A stretch of DNA of 64,000 nucleotides from Mobilitalea torta (GTDB lineage Bacteria > Bacillota > Clostridia > Lachnospirales > Lachnospiraceae), in NCBI RefSeq assembly GCF_050433395.1, contig NZ_JBNPXH010000003.1:248001-312000 (forward strand). The letters are read 5' to 3'. The notes under the pieces are model-generated. The model was not told the DNA's origin. It saw only the letters and a list, made by a program, of their open reading frames with translations, and searched no databases. This document shows, in pieces, positions 43,286-53,275 of the stretch. Both the position numbers and the translations under genes were made by a program. Position 1 is the stretch's first letter, and the number at the start of each line of letters is the position of its first letter.

Positions 43286-46200
43286 ATGATGAAAAACGGG
43301 GTGAAGGGATATGGGAGGAGCAGTCTGGCCTTAAGGTTTCTGCTCATGGGCATTCTGCTGCTGGCTTTGCACGGCTTGATGGCGGCCTGCGATAAACATC
43401 AGGGAGAGGGGGACCTGTCAAAGACCGGCCGGGAGAACAAAGCCGGGCAGGAGGACGGCGGGCAGAACTCAGAAGCCGGGAAGGGTTCCGGCTCTGCAAA
43501 TCAGAATACAAATCAGGACGGTGCGCCGGATGACTTTAAGGTCCCGGACATTGCCTGGCGGCTGGCGGAGCCTGATTTTGAGAAGAAGGATACCGTGGTT
43601 TACGGCTACAGCATTACGGATTTTGGTGTGGAACCCGGGGGACAGGAGGATATCACCGGGAAGGTACAGGCGGCGCTGCTTCTTCTGAATCGGGAGGGCG
43701 GCGGCACACTGTACTTTCCCGCGGGGGAATATGTGCTGGAGAGTACCATCAATGTTCCCAAGGGGGTCACCATCTGCGGTGAATGGAAGGAACCCACGGA
43801 GGAGGACAAGACCGTGGAAGGAACCGTTTTAAAGATCTATGCGGGAAGGGGCAAGGGCAGTGCACTGCCCCAGTTCATCCTTCAGCCCAATAGCTGTGTC
43901 AGGGATCTGACCATCTGGTATCCGGAACAGACAGCGGAGGACATACAGGAATATCCGCCTACCTTCCAGCTCTTTGATCCCAGTGTCTGGGGTGCGGACT
44001 ACACCCATGTGAAGAACATCACCTTAGTGAATTCCTATATCGGAGTAGTTCAAGGCCCCAACGGAAGCGGCTGTCCCAATATACGAAATCTCTATGGGAC
44101 TGCGCTGCATACCGGGGTGTCCATGGACGGCGTTGTGGACATCGGAAGATGTGACTATGTCCGCCTGTCCGCAGATTACTGGATAAAATCCGGCTATTGG
44201 CAGAACCAGGACGAGGGACAGCTGGAGCGCTACCTGTATGAAAATGCCACGGGAATCACCCTGGGCAGGGTGGATTGGTCTTATTTTACCAACACCACCA
44301 TTGAGGGATATGCGGTGGGCTTGATGCTGCGGGAAGGGGAGATGCAGGAGCAGGGCAACTTCCCTAACGGTCAGGTGTACCGCCATACCTATGAGAATTG
44401 CGCCGTGGGGATTCTGGTGGAGGGAGTGGCCTCGGTGGGGGAGGAATTTGCAGAGATTAAGATCGCAGACTGCGGCATGGGAATTGTGATAGCCGAATCA
44501 ACGAAGGCTCAGAACGGATGCCTGCAGTTTTATAATAGCACCATTCAGGCAGATACCTATGCTCTCCTTTGTCAGAACGACGGGGATGTTTCATTGCTGG
44601 CGTGTGTCATCGAAGGGGGAGAGATCTCGGCAAAGCGGGGGAATTTGCTGCTTGCCTCCACGGTGACCCAGAAGGTCAGCGGAAGCAGGGTTATTGTGTC
44701 AGAGGGCGCGGTGCCCGACATTGACAAGGCTCCGGACATGTCGGAGCCGGTACATAAGCCGGGAGCCAATGTCCTGTATGTATATCAGGGGGAAGCTTCG
44801 GATCAGCAGGATCATGCGGCTGCAATCCAGAAGCTTCTGGACCAGGCGGGAGATGCCGGGGGAGGAGTCGTATTCCTGCCCCCCGGAGAATATGGAATCG
44901 GCGGAAGTCTCACAGTTCCCCGGGGAGTGGAGCTGAAGGGAGCCATTAATTTGGGCAGGAATCCGATCCGGATCGGAACGATCCTCCGGGTAAGGGAAAG
45001 CCTGATGAACGGAGGAAGCAAGCGGGAACAGGCGGAAACAGATCCGGCTGCAGTAACACTTCAGGCCGGTGCCGGAATCAGCGGTATCGTATTTGACTAT
45101 CCGGAGCAGGATTTTACGGCACCCATCCCCTATCCCTATACAATAAGGGGAGCCGGTGCGAATGTATATGTGGTTAACATCTCCTTGCGCGGAGCTTACT
45201 ACGGGGTGGATCTGATGACGAATCGGTGTGACAGCCACTATGTGGAATATCTGTCCGGCATTTGTATGAAGAATGTGCTTAAGGTGGGCGGAGGCAGTAC
45301 CTCCGGCCGCGTCTTCAATACACAGATTAACTTTATTTGCATCACTGCCGGGGAGGAATCCAAGTTCGGAACTTGGGACAATTCTCCCAAAGGGGATACC
45401 AAGGACAGGGATTCTGCGGCACTTAAGAAGTTCTTACAGGAAAATCTGGTGGTTTTGGAATTCGGAGATGCCAGAGGGGAATTAATATTTGATAACTTTT
45501 CCTATAACGGTCTGACCGGAGTCCGACTGGCGGAGGAGAATGGCAAGGCATTATCCGGCTGGTGCGTAGGCCAGGGCGTGGATTATACCTCCCGTGCCTT
45601 TGTGATAGAAGCCCTGGGAGAGATCGGGTTTGTCAATACTCAGCTGGTCAGCTACCGGGAGAGCAGCACCCAGGTGGATGAGGTCACCCATATCATCCTG
45701 GATGGAGGGGCTGAGGCACAATTTGTAAATGTGTCCTGTTGGGCAAGGCCGGATACTGCAAATCTTCATGTGAAGCAGGGAGAGCTGTCTATCTGGAATC
45801 TGCGGATTACGGATGTACCGGATATCTCGGTTGTCATAGAGAGGGGAGCAAGTGCGGCGATTACCAATGCATCCTATTACAATAACCGGGATTTCACCCT
45901 TTGTAAGGCTCAGGGCTCAATACAGTTCACCGGAGGTACCTATAATGCGGGTCTGCGGGATCAGAATCAGAGCTATCTGAAGAACGTCCGCAATAGGAAT
46001 GCGCGGTGGGATATGCCGTCTGACACGCTGTTCCAGGGAAATACAGAGAAGAACGGGCAGACTTCGGCTGATGGGCAAGACTCCCATGACGGGAATACTC
46101 CTCAGGGCGAAAACACCGGAATTCTCTTTGCAGAAGGCTTTACCGCGTATCCCGCCATGGCCGGAGGATACCGGGCGGTCATGGAGACCGGCAGCTTTGA

Positions 46201-46765
46201 CGGCTTTCAGACACCTTCGGAGCATGCCTATGCAGGTCTTGCGGAGGAAGGAGAAGAGACCTATGTCCGGCTGTATTGTGACGATCTGGCAGTGCAGACC
46301 TATCTGAAAAGCAGCAGCGTCCGGCTGGAAAGCGGTGCGGACTATGGTATGGAGCTGCGCCTTCGTATCGACAGTATCAACTCCGACCCGGACTACGGTA
46401 TGTTCCTCAGCATGACCGGCTTGGAGGACGGCAGGGAGAAGGGGAATGAGATATGTTTCCGTTTCTATGGGGATCATTCCTTTGCCGTCCAGGAGAAGCA
46501 GCTTGGCATCTGGCAGGAGGCACAGTGGTACAGGATACGGATGGATTGTTATTTCTCCGGGGAGAAAAATAAGTATTATACGGTAACATTATTTGATGAT
46601 ACAGGCAAAGAGCTTGCCTCTTCCGGCCAGGTGAAGCTGAGGGCGGAGCTGCAGGAAAAGGAATGTGTCATGAGTGGTCTGCAGCTGGCCATGATCGGCA
46701 GCGGGGTACAGGGAAGCGGCATCAATGACATGCTGGTGGATTATGTGCTGATTTACAGGAAATAA
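43286..46765 (+). CDS. Lipoprotein with two pectate-lyase-3-like beta-helix domains and C-terminal lectin-like domain
   Basis: 1159 residues, starting MM (43286/43289). Lipoprotein signal with lipobox LMAAC (about Cys35), then a Gly/Asn/Gln-rich linker. Beta-helix 1 starts at ITDFGVEPGGQEDITGKVQA with GGGTLYFPAGEYVLES; beta-helix 2 at HAAAIQKLLDQAGDAGGGVVFLPPGEYGI. Each contains the same YPEQ...PYPYTIR-type motif as the neighbouring cytoplasmic protein, so the two are paralogues. The last about 170 residues (from AYAGLAEEGEETYV) resemble a concanavalin-like laminin-G sandwich. Likely anchored on the outer face of the membrane, binding or cleaving a polysaccharide before import. Enzymatic activity unproven. 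Confidence 0.7.
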   Translation: MMKNGVKGYGRSSLALRFLLMGILLLALHGLMAACDKHQGEGDLSKTGRENKAGQEDGGQNSEAGKGSGSANQNTNQDGAPDDFKVPDIAWRLAEPDFEKKDTVVYGYSITDFGVEPGGQEDITGKVQAALLLLNREGGGTLYFPAGEYVLESTINVPKGVTICGEWKEPTEEDKTVEGTVLKIYAGRGKGSALPQFILQPNSCVRDLTIWYPEQTAEDIQEYPPTFQLFDPSVWGADYTHVKNITLVNSYIGVVQGPNGSGCPNIRNLYGTALHTGVSMDGVVDIGRCDYVRLSADYWIKSGYWQNQDEGQLERYLYENATGITLGRVDWSYFTNTTIEGYAVGLMLREGEMQEQGNFPNGQVYRHTYENCAVGILVEGVASVGEEFAEIKIADCGMGIVIAESTKAQNGCLQFYNSTIQADTYALLCQNDGDVSLLACVIEGGEISAKRGNLLLASTVTQKVSGSRVIVSEGAVPDIDKAPDMSEPVHKPGANVLYVYQGEASDQQDHAAAIQKLLDQAGDAGGGVVFLPPGEYGIGGSLTVPRGVELKGAINLGRNPIRIGTILRVRESLMNGGSKREQAETDPAAVTLQAGAGISGIVFDYPEQDFTAPIPYPYTIRGAGANVYVVNISLRGAYYGVDLMTNRCDSHYVEYLSGICMKNVLKVGGGSTSGRVFNTQINFICITAGEESKFGTWDNSPKGDTKDRDSAALKKFLQENLVVLEFGDARGELIFDNFSYNGLTGVRLAEENGKALSGWCVGQGVDYTSRAFVIEALGEIGFVNTQLVSYRESSTQVDEVTHIILDGGAEAQFVNVSCWARPDTANLHVKQGELSIWNLRITDVPDISVVIERGASAAITNASYYNNRDFTLCKAQGSIQFTGGTYNAGLRDQNQSYLKNVRNRNARWDMPSDTLFQGNTEKNGQTSADGQDSHDGNTPQGENTGILFAEGFTAYPAMAGGYRAVMETGSFDGFQTPSEHAYAGLAEEGEETYVRLYCDDLAVQTYLKSSSVRLESGADYGMELRLRIDSINSDPDYGMFLSMTGLEDGREKGNEICFRFYGDHSFAVQEKQLGIWQEAQWYRIRMDCYFSGEKNKYYTVTLFDDTGKELASSGQVKLRAELQEKECVMSGLQLAMIGSGVQGSGINDMLVDYVLIYRK

Positions 46766-46811
46766 GGAGCTTGTTTCCTGCGCAGGTTTGCGGGCGAATG
46801 GGAGGTATGAT

Positions 46812-48314
46812 ATGAGAAGAAACGATATATTGCCGATGCTGTTTCTTGGCGCGCTGTTCCTGTTTGCGGGCTGTAAGAAGGAGGCGGCGGATATGGTTCC
46901 AGGCGCAGATATCGCAGAGGATTCAGCTGTTGCGCTGAATGGAGAGAAGGAGGATACCGCAGAGTTTGCGGAGAAAACGGATCTGATAGAATTGTGCCTG
47001 GAGCCTAAGCTGACATCTGGGAACCCGGCAATCACCCATATCTTTACGGCAGATCCCTCCGCCCATGTATGGGATGACGGGAGAATCTATCTTTACGCAT
47101 CCCATGATATGGATCCTTCCAGAGGGTGTGATCTGATGGACCGGTATCATGTCTTTTCCTCGGAGGATATGGCTAATTGGGTGGATGAAGGCGAGATTCT
47201 GCGCTCGGAGGATGTCTCCTGGGGAAGAGAAGAAGGGGGATTTATGTGGGCGCCGGATTGCGCTTATCAGGACGGAAGCTATTACTTTTATTACCCGCAT
47301 CCAAGGGAAGATAACTGGAATGAGAGCTGGAAGGTCGGGGTAGCCGTAAGCTGGTATCCGGATCAGGATTTTACAGATCAGGGATATATCGAAGGAGTGG
47401 GAGGATTTGCGATGATAGATCCCGCTGTCTTCCAGGATGACGACGGAAGAAATTACTTCTATTATGGCGGAGGCGGCCGGTGCCAGGGTGCCGAATTGGG
47501 GGATGACATGATGTCGTTAAAGACCGGCCTGGCTGATATGGAGGGATTGAGGGATTTTCATGAAGGCACATGGGTGTTCAAGCGCAATCATATTTATTAT
47601 CTTATCTACGCGGATGGGCAAAGCGGCGCAAACCGGATGCGGTATGCCGCAAGCTCCAGTCCGTTAGGCCCGTGGACATCACAGGGAGTATTGTTAGAGT
47701 CTGCCGGCTGTAATACAACCCACGGCTCCGTCGTGGAATTCCATGGCGAATGGTATTTGTTCTATCATAATCAGGCAATCTCCGGCAACGGTACATTACG
47801 AAGCGTATGCATAGACCGGCTGGAGTTTGATGAGAATGGGGCGATCAGACCGGTACAGCAGACGAGGGACGGAATCCCCGCCTTATCCGGTGAAGTCGCA
47901 CAGGGAATCAAAGAAGCTTATCAAGAATTTTATAGCTATGATGCAACGAAATGCCAGGTATCCAACGGAGCGGTTATTAATAAAAAAACGGATGGCAGCG
48001 GGGAGGCGGCAATTTGCAACCTGTACCAGGAAAATGCGGAATGCAGATTTACCGGGGTAGACGGAGGAGATGGAGGAAGAGCGACAATTTTTATCCACTA
48101 TGCGGCGGGGGGACAGTGGAGCAAACTAAGAATTGTCGTGAACGGTGTGGATCAATCGCTCATCAATGCAAAGTCGACAGGCGGATGGACGGATTATTCG
48201 GGAGTGACATCGATTACGGTAAAGCTGAAGGAAGGGACGGACAATACCATTCGCATCATCGGTGGATATGGCGGTATTAATATTGACGGCATAGTGGTTG
48301 GTATTCTTGAATAA
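46812..48314 (+). CDS. GH43-type glycosidase lipoprotein with C-terminal CBM
   Basis: 500 residues from ATG 46812, six bases behind GGGAGGT; in-frame ATG 46788 precedes that site. Lipobox LFAGC. The five-bladed propeller shows the GH43 acid set: Asp81 in TADPSAHVWDDG (base), Asp203 in AMIDPAVFQDDDG (pKa modulator), Glu251 in HEGTWVFKRN (acid). MWAPDCAYQDGSYYFYYP is another family block. The last 120 residues resemble a CBM6/35-type sandwich. GH43 members cleave beta-xylosidic, arabinosidic or galactosidic linkages; which one is open. Last gene of the operon started at 37587. Confidence 0.88.
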   Translation: MRRNDILPMLFLGALFLFAGCKKEAADMVPGADIAEDSAVALNGEKEDTAEFAEKTDLIELCLEPKLTSGNPAITHIFTADPSAHVWDDGRIYLYASHDMDPSRGCDLMDRYHVFSSEDMANWVDEGEILRSEDVSWGREEGGFMWAPDCAYQDGSYYFYYPHPREDNWNESWKVGVAVSWYPDQDFTDQGYIEGVGGFAMIDPAVFQDDDGRNYFYYGGGGRCQGAELGDDMMSLKTGLADMEGLRDFHEGTWVFKRNHIYYLIYADGQSGANRMRYAASSSPLGPWTSQGVLLESAGCNTTHGSVVEFHGEWYLFYHNQAISGNGTLRSVCIDRLEFDENGAIRPVQQTRDGIPALSGEVAQGIKEAYQEFYSYDATKCQVSNGAVINKKTDGSGEAAICNLYQENAECRFTGVDGGDGGRATIFIHYAAGGQWSKLRIVVNGVDQSLINAKSTGGWTDYSGVTSITVKLKEGTDNTIRIIGGYGGINIDGIVVGILE

Positions 48315-48344
48315 CCTTCGGCTAATCTTTGTTTGATCAAATAG

Positions 48345-48354
48345 GATATATCAT
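48345..48354 (+). promoter_or_regulatory. GATATATCAT site upstream of the second glycan operon
   Basis: One copy of GATATATCAT, the core of the palindrome seen at 37451, about 110 bp upstream of the -35 at 48455. It could serve as an upstream auxiliary operator. Standing alone it would be weak evidence in AT-rich DNA. Confidence 0.35.
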
Positions 48355-48454
48355 AAAAACAATAAAAGAGGATGTTGAATTAAAATAAATAAATATAATG
48401 TACAATACAGACAAGTTTAATTGGATATTTATCGCCAAAGTGAACAAAATAGGA

Positions 48455-48502
48455 TTGACATTTAATATATCATAATTTATAATAGCGAATAAGATATATC
48501 AT
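48455..48502 (+). promoter_or_regulatory. Consensus promoter with two ATATATCAT operators
   Basis: TTGACA (48455-48460) and TATAAT (48478-48483) are both perfect and 17 bp apart. AATATATCAT lies in the spacer (48464-48473) and GATATATCAT at 48493-48502, covering the expected start site. A consensus promoter with half-palindromes in the spacer and over +1 is a classic repressed arrangement. It drives the operon from 48528 onwards. Confidence 0.75.
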
Positions 48503-48527
48503 TTTGAAATGGGCACGGAGGAGATCT

Positions 48528-51416
48528 ATGGTCACGAAAAGAAAAAGCAGCAAAACTGTAATCATCCTTGCGGCAGCCGTTCTGTTGGCCGCCCTGGCAA
48601 TATTCCTGGTATTCCAGGAGAGGAACAGAAACCGGACGGCCGGGACGGCAGGATATCAGAACTATGAAGGTTATGCCCCGGAGGGTTCTTATGCCTCCTA
48701 TCTAAGCAGCTATGAAGCAGTTTCTTTAACGGAGAATACCGTGGTGATATCTGCCGCTGATTATAGCGGCAGCGAGGGAGAGATTGAAGTTTTGCCGGAG
48801 TACGAGGGACAAGAGAATGCGGTCCTGACGGGAGAAGACGGCTATATTGAGTGGACGGTAAATATCCCGGAGACGGCCTTCTACCAGATAGAGGCGGATT
48901 ACCTCACCTACGGCGGCAGCGGACTCAGGGTGGAGCGTTCGGTCTACATCGACGGCAGCCTTCCCTTTCGCGAAGCGGAGTACCTGGTCTTTCCGCGATG
49001 CTTTACAGATATGGAGGCACAGCCGTCGAAGGATCTGAAGGGCAATGACATCCGCCCGAATCAGCAGGAGCAGTTTGTATGGCAGAACAAGATGCTGTAT
49101 GATACCTCCGGATATTATGCGGATCCGCTGATGTTCTATCTAACCCGGGGAATACATACCATCCGCTTGGTCTCGGAGCGGGAACCGCTGTTGTTAAAGA
49201 GCCTGACACTGCGTGCGAAGGAGGCGGAGCCGGATTACGCGAAGTATTTGCAGGAGATTACCTCTGCCGGTTATAGTGCCGCGGCAGGAGGCCCCGTTAT
49301 CATACAGGCAGAGAATATGCTCCGCAAGAGTGAGAAATCCAACTACCCCATCAACGACCGGACCTCTTCCTATACCCAGCCGCAGAAGGCTTTTGCCGTT
49401 CTTCTCAACAGTATGGGCGGTACCCGGTGGCAGACGGTAGGAAGCACGGCACAGTGGAAGATTACGGTGGATCACACCGGGCTCTACCGCATTGCGCTGC
49501 GCTTTAAGCAGGATTATCTCTCAGGCGTGTCAGTGGCGAGAAAGCTGACAATTGATGGAGAGGTTCCTTTCAAGGAAGCAGAGAATCTGGTCTTTGGCTA
49601 TGCACCCGACTGGCAATGCAGTGCTTTGGGAGACGGAACGCAGGATTATCAGTTCTATTTTGAAGCAGGGAAGGAGTATACTCTTGCGCTGGAAGTGGTG
49701 CTGGGGGATATGTCCAATATCCTTCGCAGAGTGGAGACATCCGTAGAGGAGCTGAATCAGATCTACCGGAGCATTCTGATGGTGGCAGGTGCCACTCCGG
49801 ACAAGTACCGGGATTACAGCTTTGAGAAAATTATTCCACAGACCATCGAGGCGCTGGCAATCCAGGCGGAAGAGCTTACCCGGATCAAGGAAGAGCTTCT
49901 GAAGGTAAACGGAAGGAACGGCGAGCGGATGGCCCAGTTGACCAAGATGGAGTATCTGGTACATAGTATGGCGGAGGATCCGGATGAAATTGCCGGCAAG
50001 TTTGCAACCTTTAAGGACAATGTGGCGGCTCTTGCCTCCTGGGTATTGGAGATGAAGAAGCAGCCCCTGTCCCTGGATTATATAGCCCTGGTGCCGGAGG
50101 GCGGGAAGATCCCGGCCGCAGAAGGAAATTGGCTGCAGAAGCTGGTTTACCAGGTGAAACTGTTTGCCGCCAGTTTTGTGATGGATTATTCCGAGATGGG
50201 TATCACAAAGGAGAGCATGGACAAGGACGAGACTATCACCGTATGGCTCTCCACAGGGCGGGACCAGATGAATACGCTGCGAAGTCTGATTAATTCTGAC
50301 TTTACCCAGAAGAATGGAATCTCCGTAGAACTGGAACTGGTCAGTCCGGGAACCCTGCTTCCCTCAGTACTTGCGGGAACCGGACCGGATGTGGCGCTCT
50401 CCAATGGGATGGGAGACCCTATCAACCTGGCGCTTCGGAATTCTGTCTATGATCTGAGCCGGTTTGGTGATTTTGAAGAGGTGGTATCCCGGTTTGCCGA
50501 CAGCACATTGGTGCCGTACCAATATCAGGGCAGGACCTATGCGCTTCCTGAGACAGTGAACTTCAATATGCTGTTCTACCGCAAGGATATCTTTGGGGAG
50601 CTGGGGCTGTCGGTACCCGGAACCTGGGATGAATGGGATAATGTCATTGGGGAGCTGAGCAAGAAGAATATGACCATCGGCCTGCCCCATGACCAGAACA
50701 TACTGTTAACCTTTATGTATCAGATGGACTGCGAGTTATATAACAATGACGGAGAAACGGTCAACCTGGATTCCAGGGAGGCGGTGCTCTCCTTTGAAAA
50801 GCTGATGGAGTACTATACCTTATATAAATTCCCGACAGAATATGATTTTGTCAACCGTTTCCGGACAGGGGAGATTCCGCTGGCAATCGCAGATTATACC
50901 GTTTATAACCAGCTGTCCCTGTTTGCTCCTGAGATTCAGGGAGAATGGGGGATGGAACTGGTGCCGGGAACCCTGCGGGAGGACGGCAGCATTAACCGGA
51001 GCAATCCCCTGGGAGGTACAGCGGCGGTGATCTTAAATGATACGGAACATACGGATGCGGCATGGACCTTCCTGCAATGGTGGACTTCCACCGAGGTGCA
51101 GGCGGCTTATTGCAATGAGATGGAGAGTGTCATTAATGCGTCAGCCAAACAGCCCACGGCCAACCTGGCGGCACTAAAGCAGCTGCCCTGGAATAAGCGG
51201 GACCTGGCTAATCTTGTGGAGGAATGGTCGTATCTGAAGGGCACACCCGAGGTGCCCGGCGGTTATTATGTAGGACGCATCTATTCCTTTGCCTTTAACA
51301 AGGTGAAGGATAACAAGGAAGACCCCGCAGATACTTTACAGAAATATATCAAACCCATCGATGCGGAGCTGGCCCGGAAACGGCAGGAATTTGGCTTAAG
51401 CCAGGCAGGCCGGTAA
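48528..51416 (+). CDS. Membrane-anchored solute-binding protein with two N-terminal beta-sandwich domains
   Basis: 962 residues from ATG 48528, behind GGAGGA. A single N-terminal helix (TVIILAAAVLLAALAIFLVF) lacks a lipobox Cys, so it is probably an uncleaved anchor. Two similar domains follow, each ending with a YxIxxxY...V-R-x-x-x-IDG-x-x-PF-x-EAE-x-L-VF pattern (about residues 120-165 and 325-365), which look like carbohydrate-binding sandwiches. A coiled-coil-like stretch follows (about 410-480). The last 400 residues form a cluster-1 sugar-binding protein: ITVWLSTGRDQMNTLRSLI, LAGTGPDVALSN, YALPETVNFNMLFYRKDIF, PGTWDEWDNVIGEL, FRTGEIPLAIADY. Permeases follow directly, so it feeds them. 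Confidence 0.82.
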   Translation: MVTKRKSSKTVIILAAAVLLAALAIFLVFQERNRNRTAGTAGYQNYEGYAPEGSYASYLSSYEAVSLTENTVVISAADYSGSEGEIEVLPEYEGQENAVLTGEDGYIEWTVNIPETAFYQIEADYLTYGGSGLRVERSVYIDGSLPFREAEYLVFPRCFTDMEAQPSKDLKGNDIRPNQQEQFVWQNKMLYDTSGYYADPLMFYLTRGIHTIRLVSEREPLLLKSLTLRAKEAEPDYAKYLQEITSAGYSAAAGGPVIIQAENMLRKSEKSNYPINDRTSSYTQPQKAFAVLLNSMGGTRWQTVGSTAQWKITVDHTGLYRIALRFKQDYLSGVSVARKLTIDGEVPFKEAENLVFGYAPDWQCSALGDGTQDYQFYFEAGKEYTLALEVVLGDMSNILRRVETSVEELNQIYRSILMVAGATPDKYRDYSFEKIIPQTIEALAIQAEELTRIKEELLKVNGRNGERMAQLTKMEYLVHSMAEDPDEIAGKFATFKDNVAALASWVLEMKKQPLSLDYIALVPEGGKIPAAEGNWLQKLVYQVKLFAASFVMDYSEMGITKESMDKDETITVWLSTGRDQMNTLRSLINSDFTQKNGISVELELVSPGTLLPSVLAGTGPDVALSNGMGDPINLALRNSVYDLSRFGDFEEVVSRFADSTLVPYQYQGRTYALPETVNFNMLFYRKDIFGELGLSVPGTWDEWDNVIGELSKKNMTIGLPHDQNILLTFMYQMDCELYNNDGETVNLDSREAVLSFEKLMEYYTLYKFPTEYDFVNRFRTGEIPLAIADYTVYNQLSLFAPEIQGEWGMELVPGTLREDGSINRSNPLGGTAAVILNDTEHTDAAWTFLQWWTSTEVQAAYCNEMESVINASAKQPTANLAALKQLPWNKRDLANLVEEWSYLKGTPEVPGGYYVGRIYSFAFNKVKDNKEDPADTLQKYIKPIDAELARKRQEFGLSQAGR

Positions 51417-51432
51417 AAGGAGGACGACAAAA

Positions 51433-52386
51433 TTGCAAAAGGTAATCAATAATCACAAGCGGCAAGCCGCCGGTCTTATGCTTCATAAGAAAAGAACCCT
51501 GACAAAAGCCCGTCTGAAATACTATGGTACCTGCTATGCGTTTTCCCTGCCGTACTTTCTGATCTTTTGTATCTTTACCGTAAGCCCGGTGCTCATATCC
51601 ATTGTACTGAGCTTCACGAACTTCAATATGCTGGAGATGCCCAAGTTTGTCGGGGTGGACAACTATATACGGTTATTCCTGGAGGACGAGATCTTTCTCA
51701 TCGCCCTGAAGAATACCTTCATTCTGGCAGCGGTGACGGGTCCTGTCAGCTACATTATGGCTTTGCTCATTGCCTGGGTCATTAATGAACTGGGACCGAA
51801 GCTTCGCGCCGTGGTTACCGTTGTATTCTATGCGCCCAGTCTATCGGGAAATGTGCTCCTGATATGGACGGTTCTGTTCAACAGTGATGCTTATGGGTAT
51901 GTGAACGGCTGGCTGATGGAGCTGGGACTCATCGATGAGCCGATCCGCTGGTTTACAGATAAGAAGTACATATTGCCATTGGTGATCGTGGTGGTATTGT
52001 GGTCCTCCATGGGAACGAATTTCTTGTCCTTTATTGCAGGTCTGCAGGGAATTGACCGAAGTTATTATGAAGCGGGAGCGGTAGACGGCATCAAAAACCG
52101 GTTCCAGGAGCTCTGGTATATCACGCTGCCAAGTATGAGGCCCCAGCTGCTGTTCGGCGCTGTTATGAGTATATCGAGCTCTTTTGGAATCGGCGGTGTC
52201 ATCACGGGTCTGGTGGGCTTTCCAAGTACAGATTATGCGGCTCATACCATCATCAACCACCTGGAGGACTTTGGAGGTATCCGGTATGAGATGGGATATG
52301 CTTCGGCAATCGCCGCTGTGCTGTTCGCAATGATGCTGCTGTCCAATTACCTGGTGAAAAAGGTTATTACCAAAATCGGCGAATAG
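51433..52386 (+). CDS. Carbohydrate ABC transporter permease (MalF type)
   Basis: 317 residues, TTG start at 51433 about nine bases behind AAAAGGAGGA. Six helices; the EAA loop reads YYEAGAVDGIKNRFQELWYITLP at about 210-230. First of two MalF-type subunits in this operon; it lies between the anchored binding protein and its MalG-type partner. Confidence 0.92.
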   Translation: MQKVINNHKRQAAGLMLHKKRTLTKARLKYYGTCYAFSLPYFLIFCIFTVSPVLISIVLSFTNFNMLEMPKFVGVDNYIRLFLEDEIFLIALKNTFILAAVTGPVSYIMALLIAWVINELGPKLRAVVTVVFYAPSLSGNVLLIWTVLFNSDAYGYVNGWLMELGLIDEPIRWFTDKKYILPLVIVVVLWSSMGTNFLSFIAGLQGIDRSYYEAGAVDGIKNRFQELWYITLPSMRPQLLFGAVMSISSSFGIGGVITGLVGFPSTDYAAHTIINHLEDFGGIRYEMGYASAIAAVLFAMMLLSNYLVKKVITKIGE

Positions 52387-52400
52387 AAGGGGTGGAACCA

Positions 52401-53267
52401 ATGGCACAGACGAAAAAAGGCAAGAAGCAGCTGAACCGTTCCCGCCTGGGCAATACGGGAGTCTATATCATCCTGACGATCCTGGGGCTGTTCATGCTGT
52501 TACCAATGATATATACCGTATCATCCTCATTGAAACCTTTGGATGAGCTATGGGTATTTCCTCCGCGCTTCCTGGTGCGGAATCCTACGGGGGAGAATTT
52601 TAAGGAATTATTCCGGGTATTGAGCGGATCCGTGGTACCCTTTTCCAGATATTTATTTAACACCGCACTGATCTCGGTGGTGGGAACGGCAGGCCATGTG
52701 ATTCTGGCTTCCATGTGTGCCTACGCACTGGCAAAGCACAGGTTTCCGGGGTCCAACCTGATGTTTCAGGTGATTGTGATCACGCTGTTATTCAATGCTA
52801 CCGTAACCAGAATTCCAAACTTCATGATCATGACCTGGCTGCATCTCCTGGACAATTATGCGTCGCTGATTCTGCCGGCTTTCGGCTCCACGCTGGGGCT
52901 GTACCTGATGAAGCAGTTCATGGAGCAGATGCTCAATGACTCTCTTCTGGAAGCAGCGCGGATGGACGGTGCCGGGGAATGGCGGATCTTCAGCAGGATC
53001 GCCATGCCCATGGTAAAGCCTGCCTGGCTGACGCTGATCATATTCAGCTTCCGGGATCTGTGGAATATCGGAGGAACCACCTATATCCATACCGAGGAAT
53101 TAAAGACGTTAAATTATGCCATGTCACAGATCCTTGCCGGAGGCATTGCCAGGGCGGGCGTTGGGGGCGCGGCGGCAGTAGTGATGATGATTGTACCGGT
53201 ATCCGTATTTATCCTGACCCAGAGCAATGTTGTGGAAACAATGGGAGCATCTGGAATGAAAGAGTAG
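52401..53267 (+). CDS. Carbohydrate ABC transporter permease (MalG type)
   Basis: 288 residues from ATG 52401 behind GAAGGGGTGG; GTG 52392 overlaps the ribosome binding site. Six helices, with the EAA loop LLEAARMDGAGEWRIFSRIAMP. Partner of the preceding permease. Nine bases separate it from the next gene. Confidence 0.92.
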   Translation: MAQTKKGKKQLNRSRLGNTGVYIILTILGLFMLLPMIYTVSSSLKPLDELWVFPPRFLVRNPTGENFKELFRVLSGSVVPFSRYLFNTALISVVGTAGHVILASMCAYALAKHRFPGSNLMFQVIVITLLFNATVTRIPNFMIMTWLHLLDNYASLILPAFGSTLGLYLMKQFMEQMLNDSLLEAARMDGAGEWRIFSRIAMPMVKPAWLTLIIFSFRDLWNIGGTTYIHTEELKTLNYAMSQILAGGIARAGVGGAAAVVMMIVPVSVFILTQSNVVETMGASGMKE

Positions 53268-53275
53268 GTGTGATA

